A stretch of DNA of 5,469 nt, taken from contig PMCG01000045.1 in assembly GCA_003155335.1 (NCBI GenBank), positions 926 through 6,394 of the forward strand, read 5' to 3'. The notes under the pieces were generated by a model. It was not told the DNA's origin. It did not search any database and saw only the letters and a list, made by a program, of their open reading frames with translations. The DNA is from Acidobacteriota bacterium (GTDB lineage: Bacteria > Acidobacteriota > Vicinamibacteria > Fen-336). Positions 1 to 5,286 of the stretch are shown one piece after another; the stretch's first letter is position 1; the number at the start of each line of letters is the position of its first letter. The position numbers and the translations under genes are program-made.

Positions 1-468
1 ATGGAGGTCGGCCCGCGCGCGCTCGGCGGCCGCTCGATCCTGGCCGACCCCACGCGGCCAGGCATGAAGGACCACATCAACGCGCGCGTCAAGTTCCGCG
101 ACGCCTGGCGTCCGTTCTGCCCTTCGCTCACCGCCGTTTGCGCACGGGACCTGCTCCCAGCCGGCGGCGAAGGGCGCTTCATGACCGTGGCGCACGAGGT
201 GCCGGAGGCGCAGCGCGCGCGCGTCGCCGCTGTCGTCCATGTCGACGGCACAACGCGTCCGCAGATCGTGGACCGCGAGATCCAGCCCCGCTACCACCGA
301 TTCCTCGAGCTGCTTGGCCAGCGAACCGGCCTGGAGGTCGCCCTCAACACTTCGCTCAACGTGAAAGGCGAGCCGATCGCGTGCACGCCCACCGATGCCC
401 TACGCTGCTTCTTCAGCTCGGGCCTCGACGCCCTGGCCATCGAGGATTTCTGGCTGGAGAAGACCTAG
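1..468 (+). CDS. Carbamoyltransferase (NodU/CmcH/TobZ family), C-terminal part
   Basis: This is the last 155 codons of an O-carbamoyltransferase, an enzyme family that moves a carbamoyl group from carbamoyl phosphate, through carbamoyl-AMP, to a hydroxyl on a sugar, Nod factor or antibiotic. The window starts inside the gene: the ATG at base 1 is the internal methionine of the conserved (M)E-x-GPRALGxRS motif (residues 4-12), not a start. Other family signatures are visible in order: K-x-R-x-x-WRPFCPS near residues 31-42, HVDGTTRPQ at 80-88, NTSLNVKGEP at 116-125 and CTPTDAL just after it. Family members usually exceed 500 residues, so roughly the last quarter is present, ending in the conserved C-terminal domain. 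The reading frame is intact to TAG at 466-468. The next gene converges on it. The acceptor substrate cannot be told from this part; a role in natural-product or surface-sugar decoration is inference. Confidence 0.93.
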   Translation: MEVGPRALGGRSILADPTRPGMKDHINARVKFRDAWRPFCPSLTAVCARDLLPAGGEGRFMTVAHEVPEAQRARVAAVVHVDGTTRPQIVDREIQPRYHRFLELLGQRTGLEVALNTSLNVKGEPIACTPTDALRCFFSSGLDALAIEDFWLEKT

Positions 469-579
469 CGTGTCGCATCGCGCGTTGTCATGGCGCGGAC
501 ACCCTCGTCCAAGCCAGGTCGTGTAGCCGCTGACGAACGCTCGCGGAGGCGTGCTGTCGGCGTCGCCCCGGCGACTGCC
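469..579. other. Convergent spacer with a weak inverted repeat
   Basis: This 111-bp gap separates two genes that end toward each other. The only structure seen is a six-base inverted repeat, GTCGCC at 562-567 and GGCGAC at 570-575, right beside the stop of the Hsp15-like gene. The centre is only two bases, so a real hairpin would lose a pair. No T-run follows on either strand, so it does not qualify as an intrinsic terminator. Termination here may be Rho-dependent or may not occur. Confidence 0.3.
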
Positions 580-1005
580 CTACGCAGGCTTGCCCTTTAG
601 TCGCCGGAGCGCGCGGCGGTCGCGGCGATCTGGCGCGCGGCGTGAAACAGGACCCGCTGCCTTGCGCAGGAGGCGCTCGATGCGACGGGCTTCGACCTGC
701 TCCGGCGTGGGCGGCGGCGTGACGTCCTCGTACAGCTGTCGGGCGGCCGCCTTGGCGATGTGCTGGGATGCAAAGGCGCGCACGATGACGCTCTGCCTGG
801 GTCCGTTCCCTCGCTGGATCACGATCTCGTCGCCCGGGCGCAGCACGCGGTGCGGTTTGACGCGCTGGCCGTTCACCTCGACCTTGCCGCTGCTCACCGC
901 GCGCGACGCCTCCGAGCGCGTTTTGAAAAGGCACGCGATGTCGAGCCAGGCATCGATGCGGCTCGTGTCAGGCGCTGCTTTAGTTTCCTCGGGCACGAGC
1001 GACAT
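580..1005 (-). CDS. hslR: S4-domain RNA-binding protein, Hsp15-like
   Basis: This 141-aa protein resembles heat-shock protein 15, which in E. coli binds free 50S ribosomal subunits carrying a stalled nascent chain. An S4 RNA-binding domain occupies about residues 15-65: R-I-D-x-W-L near 16-21, the FKTRSEAS segment near 27-34, then GKVEVNGQRVKPHRVLRPGDEI, the typical S4 beta-hairpin turn. A segment with the family-like A-x-Q-L-Y-E-D pattern follows, and the tail is rich in arginine and lysine, as expected for an rRNA binder. Length is close to the E. coli protein (about 133 aa). The start is the ATG at 1003-1005; an in-frame TAG lies only three codons upstream, so no longer protein is possible. 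No clear Shine-Dalgarno sequence precedes it. It is transcribed divergently from the pilus-like gene, 73 bp away. A different small S4 paralogue cannot be excluded. Confidence 0.88.
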   Translation of the reverse strand: MSLVPEETKAAPDTSRIDAWLDIACLFKTRSEASRAVSSGKVEVNGQRVKPHRVLRPGDEIVIQRGNGPRQSVIVRAFASQHIAKAAARQLYEDVTPPPTPEQVEARRIERLLRKAAGPVSRRAPDRRDRRALRRLKGKPA

Positions 1006-1034
1006 GCGCTGATTCTACTCGCTGAGCTGCCGAC

Positions 1035-1048
1035 GCCGGACATCCGGC
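1035..1048. promoter_or_regulatory. Perfect dyad in the divergent intergenic spacer
   Basis: GCCGGA (1035-1040) and TCCGGC (1043-1048) form a perfect six-base inverted repeat around a CA centre, in the 73-bp spacer (1006-1078) between two divergent genes. The position suits an operator acting on both. Matches to promoter hexamers in this spacer are weak: TAAGAT at 1065-1070 could be a -10 for the + strand, but no good -35 sits at the right distance. In GC-rich DNA such a dyad can arise by chance, so an operator role is inference. Confidence 0.3.
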
Positions 1049-1078
1049 CGCCCGGAATCCAGGATAAGATGCCTCCCC

Positions 1079-2818
1079 GTGATCGCTGTCTGCCTTCTGC
1101 TCCTCGGGCTCGCGCTTCCAGATAGACCCTTCCCCGAAGAACGGCAGCTCCTGGCCCGCCGACTCGAGACCCTGCGGCGCATCCTGCCTGACGGACCGAA
1201 TCTCACGGCGGACACGGCCCACGCCAAGTCCTTGGCTGAGGCCGCCAAGCTCGCGAACGTCGACGCGCTGGCCCGGCCGCCGCAGGAGACGGGAGCGCTG
1301 AGTGCGGTCGTCGTCGACCTGACAGCCTCAGGACGCTACCTGGACATTGAACGCTTCTTCCGGCAGGTGGCGTTGTCGCAGCGACTGATCGATGTCGAGA
1401 GCCTGAGCTTGACCGCGGTCAACGGCGGCACCACGCACTTGGCGGCGGTGCTGCGCTTGCCGTTCCGGCCGGCTGCAGCGCCGCTGCCCGCCCCGCCGGA
1501 TGGGACGCGGCAGCGGGTCGAGGGGGCCTCGCGCGCCATCGCCGACGCCTTCCTGCGCGATCAGGCCCTGGCGGTGGCCAAAGCCCAGGCCATCGTCGAC
1601 TGGCGGCGCACGCGCCGCAATCCCCGCGTCTTCCTCTCGGAGCTGGCGACAGCCGTGCGCGATCGTCCGGTGGTGCTGCGGCAGGCGACCCTCGGGAGCG
1701 AGTTGCGCGTGAGCGGCTTCGCCGTGGGCGAGGCCAGCGTGCGTGCGCTGGAGGCGCGGCTCGAACGAGGCTTCTTCCGTATCAGCGATTTCATCGTCGC
1801 GCGCAAGGGGGCCTGCTATTACTTCGAGGTGCGCGGCACGAGCCCTGTCGTCGGGCCCGACGCCGAGTTGCCCATCCCGAACGAGGATCCCTTTGTGCAG
1901 CCCGACGCGCCCTGCGTCGTGGACCGCGACGCGCCGCGCGGGCTGAACGTGAAGGGACCCAAGCCCAGCGCGACGGCGCACGGCCAGCTCTCGTTGCGCC
2001 TGCGGGAGGTCGACGCGGCCGACGTCTTCCAGATACTCAGTCAACTGACCTCCCAGGCTTTTCTCGTGGACAGCGACGTCGTGGGCCGCGTGAGCGGGGA
2101 CCTGTCGCGCATGACGCTCGACGAGATCCTCGATGCTCTGTCAGATGTCGATCTTGCGGTCTCTCCGCCGGCAGCGGTGCGCCGCGTCTCGCTGGCCCGG
2201 GGAGGCACGAAGCGCGAGGCAAAGCCACGCAAGCCGGCCAAGGGACACGCCACGACCACCGCGTCTGCGGACACGCCGCCGGCCGGCGCAGAGGGAGACG
2301 GGCGCGCTCGCCAGGCGCGCGTGCGATTGGCGCTCAAACGCGCCGAGGTGCGCGAGGTTCTGGCCACGATGGCGGAGATCGAGCCCTCGTACGCGGCGCT
2401 GGGCCCGCAGGGCTCGCTGGGACGCGTCAGCCTTTGGGTGGGCGATCTGCCGCTGCCGGACGTCTGGGGCGCGGTCACACAGGCCGCCCAGCTCAAGGAG
2501 CGCTTCGAGGACGGACGGCGCCTACTCGAGAGGAATCCCGACACGGCAGAGGCGCTCGTGCCCGTGGCCTCGAGCGAGCCGGACGCACCGCGGCTGGCGC
2601 TCAGACCGGGCGAGCTGACCGCCGGCGAGCTGGGGTTGGTCGCGCTGGCCACGGCAGCGGACGGCTGGCGCGCGTACGCCTACACGCCGACAGGGACCCT
2701 AGTGACATATCGCAAGGGGGACCGTCTGTCCGACGGCGTTGTCGGCGACATCGAGTCGACGGACGTGACGCTCGACACGGAGGAGGGTCCTGTGCGGGTC
2801 CTCCTGCCGGCGCGTTGA
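1079..2818 (+). CDS. Fused PilO/PilN/STN/PilP-like type IV pilus alignment-type protein
   Basis: A 579-aa protein whose segments each resemble a different part of the type IV pilus alignment subcomplex, which links the inner membrane platform to the outer membrane secretin. Residues 1-14 are hydrophobic, a short membrane anchor. Residues 25-130 follow PilO: R-x-I-L-P-D, a helix, then a strand-G-x-Y-x-D-I-x-x-F-x-x-x-V-A pattern (83-98). Residues 185-253 resemble the periplasmic fold of PilN. Residues 303-372 look like an STN (secretin/TonB short N-terminal) domain, with the L-R-x-V-D-A-A-D-V start and a V-G-R-V-S-G-D-L turn. A Lys/Ala/Pro/Thr-rich linker (about 375-412) leads to a second STN-like domain (413-480). 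Residues 503-577 match PilP: R-P-G-E-L-T...L-G-L-V, then TPTGTLVTYRKGDRLSDGVV and beta strands. No secretin channel follows. The GTG start is the only usual start after the in-frame TGA at 1010-1012. All domain calls are by eye; the PilO, first STN and PilP parts are firmest, PilN weakest. No pilM, pilQ or other pilus gene lies in the window. Confidence 0.72.
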   Translation: MIAVCLLLLGLALPDRPFPEERQLLARRLETLRRILPDGPNLTADTAHAKSLAEAAKLANVDALARPPQETGALSAVVVDLTASGRYLDIERFFRQVALSQRLIDVESLSLTAVNGGTTHLAAVLRLPFRPAAAPLPAPPDGTRQRVEGASRAIADAFLRDQALAVAKAQAIVDWRRTRRNPRVFLSELATAVRDRPVVLRQATLGSELRVSGFAVGEASVRALEARLERGFFRISDFIVARKGACYYFEVRGTSPVVGPDAELPIPNEDPFVQPDAPCVVDRDAPRGLNVKGPKPSATAHGQLSLRLREVDAADVFQILSQLTSQAFLVDSDVVGRVSGDLSRMTLDEILDALSDVDLAVSPPAAVRRVSLARGGTKREAKPRKPAKGHATTTASADTPPAGAEGDGRARQARVRLALKRAEVREVLATMAEIEPSYAALGPQGSLGRVSLWVGDLPLPDVWGAVTQAAQLKERFEDGRRLLERNPDTAEALVPVASSEPDAPRLALRPGELTAGELGLVALATAADGWRAYAYTPTGTLVTYRKGDRLSDGVVGDIESTDVTLDTEEGPVRVLLPAR

Positions 2819-2844
2819 CGGCCGTCGGCCGCGTCCGCTACATT
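2815..2844 (+). promoter_or_regulatory. Candidate sigma70-type promoter for the methyltransferase gene
   Basis: TTGACG (2815-2820) matches five of six bases of the -35 consensus and overlaps the stop codon of the preceding gene. After 18 bases comes TACATT (2839-2844), four of six for the -10. Transcription would begin near 2851, about 17 bases before the methyltransferase ATG. This would allow expression independent of the upstream gene. Confidence 0.4.
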
Positions 2845-2867
2845 CATCACTCTGCTTGCGGGGGACG

Positions 2868-3470
2868 ATGTTCTCGAAGCTGATCGCCTGGCTCTCTGAC
2901 CAACCTGCGCTGTTCCTGTTTCTGCGCGGCGTGCTGGAAAACGACTTCCGCGCCATCCGCGCCATCATCGCGCGCGATCTCGCCGGGCGCGCCGGCACGC
3001 GCACGCTGGACCTGGGCTGCGGACCAGGGGCGTTCTCGACGCTGTTCGCGCCTGAGACCTACGTCGGCATCGACATCAACCCGCGTTACATCGACTACGC
3101 CCGGCGCCACTTCAAGGGCGCGTTTTCGGTCGGAGATGCGCGGAGCATCGAGCTGGCAGACAGCTCCGTGGACCAGGCGCTGGTCTTCGGGCTGCTGCAT
3201 CATCTGGACGACACAGCGGTGCGCGCCGTGCTGGGCGAGATGAGACGGGTGCTCCGGCCCTCTGGACACGCCCTCGTGATCGAGGACATTCCGGCCGTCT
3301 CGCGCGTCAACCTGCTGGGTCATCTCACGCACTACGCCGAGAACGGCGAGCACATCCGCGCTCCCGAGGCCTATCAACGTCTCTACGCGGAGACCTTCCG
3401 CACGGAGCACGATGAGACTCTGCGCAGCGGGATCTGCGATTACTATGCGGCGGTGCTGACGCCGCGGTAG
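2868..3470 (+). CDS. Class I SAM-dependent methyltransferase
   Basis: This 200-aa soluble protein has the full set of Rossmann-type methyltransferase motifs. Motif I, LDLGCGPG, is at residues 47-54 (SAM binding). YVGIDINP at 65-72 carries the acidic residue that holds the SAM ribose hydroxyls. GDAR lies at 89-92, HHLDD at 111-115 and LRPSGHALVIED at 129-140 (motif III strand). The C-terminal part (E-H-I-R-A-P-E-A-Y near 161-169) fits the substrate-side cap of family-11-like enzymes. No membrane segment or signal peptide is seen, although the N-terminal 20 residues are fairly hydrophobic. The ATG at 2868 is preferred over a TTG four codons upstream; GGGGGA at 2860-2865 lies close before it, nearer than a normal Shine-Dalgarno. 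It begins 49 bp after the pilus-like gene on the same strand. The substrate is not predictable; a small molecule, lipid or sugar is more likely than DNA or protein. Confidence 0.9.
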   Translation: MFSKLIAWLSDQPALFLFLRGVLENDFRAIRAIIARDLAGRAGTRTLDLGCGPGAFSTLFAPETYVGIDINPRYIDYARRHFKGAFSVGDARSIELADSSVDQALVFGLLHHLDDTAVRAVLGEMRRVLRPSGHALVIEDIPAVSRVNLLGHLTHYAENGEHIRAPEAYQRLYAETFRTEHDETLRSGICDYYAAVLTPR

Positions 3471-3495
3471 TGCAGGGGACGGCGGAGTGTCGCGC

Positions 3496-3511
3496 GGCCG
3501 ACTTCACGGCC
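3496..3511. other. Short inverted repeat between convergent genes
   Basis: GGCCG (3496-3500) and CGGCC (3507-3511) flank a six-base loop in the 46-bp gap between two convergent stop codons. It could slow polymerase from either side, but there is no T-run on either strand and five pairs are common by chance in this composition, so the terminator reading is weak. Confidence 0.22.
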
Positions 3512-3516
3512 CGGTC

Positions 3517-4974
3517 TCAGCGGAAGTCGTGGAAGTTCTTGCGCAGCAGGATCGCCAGGCTCGAGAAGAGGACGAACGCCGTGGGCCGCGCCTTGTAGAC
3601 TTGGTTCATCTCCCGCGCCACGGCCAACTGCGCGGGAATGAGCAGCGGGATCCAGAGCCGGCCGATCTCGCGCGTCGCGTGCCCGAAGGTCGAGATCCCG
3701 AGCACGATCAACGGGTAGAGCAGCACGAATAGCGCGAACGGTTCTGCCGAGCCTCTCAGCACCGCTCGCGCGCTGCGCATCCACTGCGCGCCGCACAGGA
3801 CAGCCGCTGGGACTCCCAGCCAAAACGCGGCCTCCACGAAGTTCCTAAGGCTGCCGCTGGCTCCCACCAGGCCGGCGGTGTCGCGCCAGGCTGCGTGATG
3901 CTCCATCGCTCGGCGATAGGCGTGCGCCACCTCGAAACCAAGGCCCCAGCGAAACGCCGCGTAGCAGGCAAGCGCTCCGAGCGCGAACCACAGACCGACC
4001 AGCAGGATCTTCTGGCGCAGGTCAGGTCTGATCAAGAAGTGCACCGCCCACCACAATCCAATGGTCGGTACCAGGAAGGCGAGCGAGAACGAGAGGTAGA
4101 TCGAGCCATACACGAAGCCGGCGGCCAGGGCACCGAAGGCGACGTGCTTGTGGAGCGCCAGTACGGCAGCCAACAGCGCCAGCGAGACGCAGAGCGGATA
4201 GAGCACCTGGTCCAGGTGCATCGTGATCAGGGTGCTGGCCGGACAGAGCAGAAAGGCCAGGCCGTAGTAGAGGCCGTTGCCGTTCTCCTCGATGCGGGTC
4301 CCCAACCATGACAAGACCACGACAGGCAAGCAGGAGACGATGCTGAAGAGGATCGTCGTGAACGCGCCCAGGCCGGTGAAGGGGTCGCGCTGCTCGAAGC
4401 CAGCGTGCGCTGCCAACCACTCGCACGGTGCCTGCACGGGAAACAGACGATAGAGCTCCGCTGCGATCGAGTAGAAGAGGAGCTGGCCCGGGGGCTTCGT
4501 CTGAATGTAGCTGCGCGGCTCGGCCGCGGCGCAGCGGGCTTCGTAATGGCGTGCGAAGTCGAGCGGCTGTGGCTCATCGTACGCGCGCCTGACGAACTCG
4601 GAGTGACCGTACTGTTTGGCCAAGAGCGTCGACGAGAGCCGTTTGGCGTTCAGACCATCGAGGAAGGAAAGGGCCCACTGCAAAGAGACGGCGCATGTGA
4701 GGAGCAGCAGAAGGACCCCGAGCGTCGCTTTCCGGCGCTTCCATGTCAGGACCAGGAGTCCGGCGAGCGTCAGCGCGAGGGGCAGCGCATTCCAGCCAGG
4801 AGGCCACAGCAGGCCCTTGTTCTCGTAGTAGTAGTGGGAACGCAGCGGCCAGTGGTTCCAGATCCGCGGGAAGAGCGTCAACGAGAGCGAGTAGAACGTG
4901 AGCCCGAGGAGGATGACCGCGTTCACTGCGCGAACGCGCCGCAGCGACCGGACGACGCCAGACAAACTCATCAC
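3517..4974 (-). CDS. Polytopic membrane protein, GT-C glycosyltransferase-like
   Basis: A 485-aa integral membrane protein with about 11-13 hydrophobic segments, for example near residues 18-36, 61-77, 85-103, 203-223, 234-252, 258-275, 280-310, 322-342, 378-396, 411-430 and 465-478. The layout, with a long hydrophilic loop at about 104-162, resembles GT-C enzymes, which use polyprenyl-phosphate-linked sugars to glycosylate lipids or proteins on the outer face of the inner membrane. Supporting motifs are T-K-P-P-G-Q-L-L-F-Y at 159-168, a variant of the H/K-P-P-G/L motif at the start of a membrane segment in this group, and A-T-R-E-I-G-R-L-W-I-P-L-L-I-P near 433-447, an E-x-x-R-x-W-type motif close to the last helices. 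The sugar donor and acceptor are unknown. The GTG at 4972-4974 is chosen because GGGAGG (4984-4989, - strand) stands nine bases before it; the adjacent ATG (4969-4971) is the alternative. The only weak point is the exact family within GT-C. Confidence 0.75.
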   Translation of the reverse strand: MMSLSGVVRSLRRVRAVNAVILLGLTFYSLSLTLFPRIWNHWPLRSHYYYENKGLLWPPGWNALPLALTLAGLLVLTWKRRKATLGVLLLLLTCAVSLQWALSFLDGLNAKRLSSTLLAKQYGHSEFVRRAYDEPQPLDFARHYEARCAAAEPRSYIQTKPPGQLLFYSIAAELYRLFPVQAPCEWLAAHAGFEQRDPFTGLGAFTTILFSIVSCLPVVVLSWLGTRIEENGNGLYYGLAFLLCPASTLITMHLDQVLYPLCVSLALLAAVLALHKHVAFGALAAGFVYGSIYLSFSLAFLVPTIGLWWAVHFLIRPDLRQKILLVGLWFALGALACYAAFRWGLGFEVAHAYRRAMEHHAAWRDTAGLVGASGSLRNFVEAAFWLGVPAAVLCGAQWMRSARAVLRGSAEPFALFVLLYPLIVLGISTFGHATREIGRLWIPLLIPAQLAVAREMNQVYKARPTAFVLFSSLAILLRKNFHDFR

Positions 4975-4999
4975 TGCCGCACGCCTCCCGGGCGGCAGT
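4973..4999 (-). promoter_or_regulatory. Hairpin presenting the ribosome binding site in its loop
   Basis: On the - strand, ACTGCCGC (4999-4992) pairs perfectly with GCGGCAGT (4980-4973), enclosing an 11-base loop that contains the Shine-Dalgarno GGGAGG. The 3' arm runs into the GTG start codon of the GT-C-like gene, so the first two start bases would be paired while the Shine-Dalgarno stays exposed. This could tune translation start or be a docking site for an RNA-binding regulator. The repeat is directly visible; the regulatory role is inference. Confidence 0.45.
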
Positions 5000-5019
5000 A
5001 TCGCTCAATTGGGATCGGC

Positions 5020-5051
5020 AAAAAAAGGGCCCAGGCGCTTGGCCTGGGCCC
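5020..5051 (-). terminator. Strong intrinsic terminator (- strand)
   Basis: On the - strand, GGGCCCAGGC (5051-5042) and GCCTGGGCCC (5036-5027) form a perfect 10-bp GC-rich stem with a five-base loop. Seven T residues (5026-5020) follow immediately. This is a standard Rho-independent terminator for transcripts coming from the right. Read on the + strand, the nearest T-run starts about six bases after the stem and is interrupted, so - strand use is favoured. It lies 236 bases beyond the sucA-like stop and 45 bases before the start of the GT-C-like gene, so it may end the sucA transcript, a small RNA, or a leader of the membrane-protein gene. Confidence 0.82.
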
Positions 5052-5242
5052 ACGGCTCTTTTCTGTGGGGTTCTCTTGCGAATCCCGGCGCGCCCTGGGG
5101 CCGCGTCCTTTGCGTCGTTACGGCATCTTGGCCCCGCAGGGCCCCGCTACGCCCGGTGGATCCAGATCTCCCAGCATCACTCGGTCCTCCGACGCCCTGG
5201 GCTTCTCAATGCCCTGCGGGCCAGGAACCGCGACGACCGACA
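5020..5242 (-). ncRNA. Candidate structured leader or small RNA (unassigned)
   Basis: This roughly 220-nt - strand transcript is predicted from a promoter-like sequence at its 5' side and the intrinsic terminator at its 3' end. Within it, TGGCCCGCAGGGC (5223-5211) pairs with GCCCTGCGGGGCCA (5142-5129) over 13 base pairs with one bulged G. Outside that, CGTCG and CGG (5235-5228) pair with CCG and CGACG (5123-5113), with a three-base bulge, separated from the first helix by a 4 x 5 internal loop. The enclosed region holds nested CCCAG/CTGGG (5201-5197 with 5174-5170) and TCGG/CCGA (5192-5189 with 5184-5181) hairpins. The result is a long interrupted rod. No start codon with a convincing protein frame was found on the - strand. 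I do not recognise it as RNase P, tmRNA, SRP RNA or a named riboswitch. GC-rich sequence folds easily, so this is a candidate only. Confidence 0.33.
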
Positions 5243-5247
5243 AGACA

Positions 5248-5276
5248 AATGTCGGCCTGCGGCCAGGGTCTGTCAA
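5248..5276 (-). promoter_or_regulatory. Candidate promoter downstream of the sucA-like stop
   Basis: On the - strand a perfect -35 hexamer, TTGACA (5276-5271), is followed after 17 bases by GACATT (5253-5248), a three-of-six -10; shifting by one base gives ACATTT with an 18-base gap. The start would be near 5242. The -35 begins 11 bases after the sucA-like stop codon, as expected for a separate transcript rather than part of that gene. The -10 shares the ACATT core with the candidate promoter at 2839-2844. Confidence 0.38.
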
Positions 5277-5286
5277 GGGGAGAACC

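Noticed and set aside
1..468. Treating the ATG at base 1 as a true gene start
   Set aside because: The methionine belongs to the internal conserved carbamoyltransferase motif before GPRALG; the gene extends beyond the window.
1328..2044. Long - strand open frame (238 codons) opposite the pilus-like gene
   Set aside because: It is the antisense shadow of a well-supported + strand gene in GC-rich DNA; its product is arginine/histidine/glycine-rich, with no recognisable domain.
2041..2652. Long - strand open frame (203 codons) rich in Ser, Arg and Ala
   Set aside because: Low-complexity antisense translation of the STN/PilP-like part; no motif, and the + strand frame is clearly the coding one.
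2847..3410. - strand open frame (187 codons) opposite the methyltransferase
   Set aside because: The methyltransferase motifs on the + strand settle the coding strand.
5027..5062. Terminator on the + strand
   Set aside because: The stem is symmetric, but the T-run on the + strand begins several bases after the stem and is interrupted, and no + strand gene ends near it.
5158..5169. Directly adjacent GGATCC and AGATCT sites, resembling a cloning junction
   Set aside because: The sequence on both sides has the same composition, and nothing vector-like is seen; chance is adequate.
5113..5242. 6S RNA, RNase P RNA, tmRNA or SRP RNA
   Set aside because: The rod-like fold is suggestive, but none of the conserved sequence blocks of these RNAs was recognised, so no name was given.
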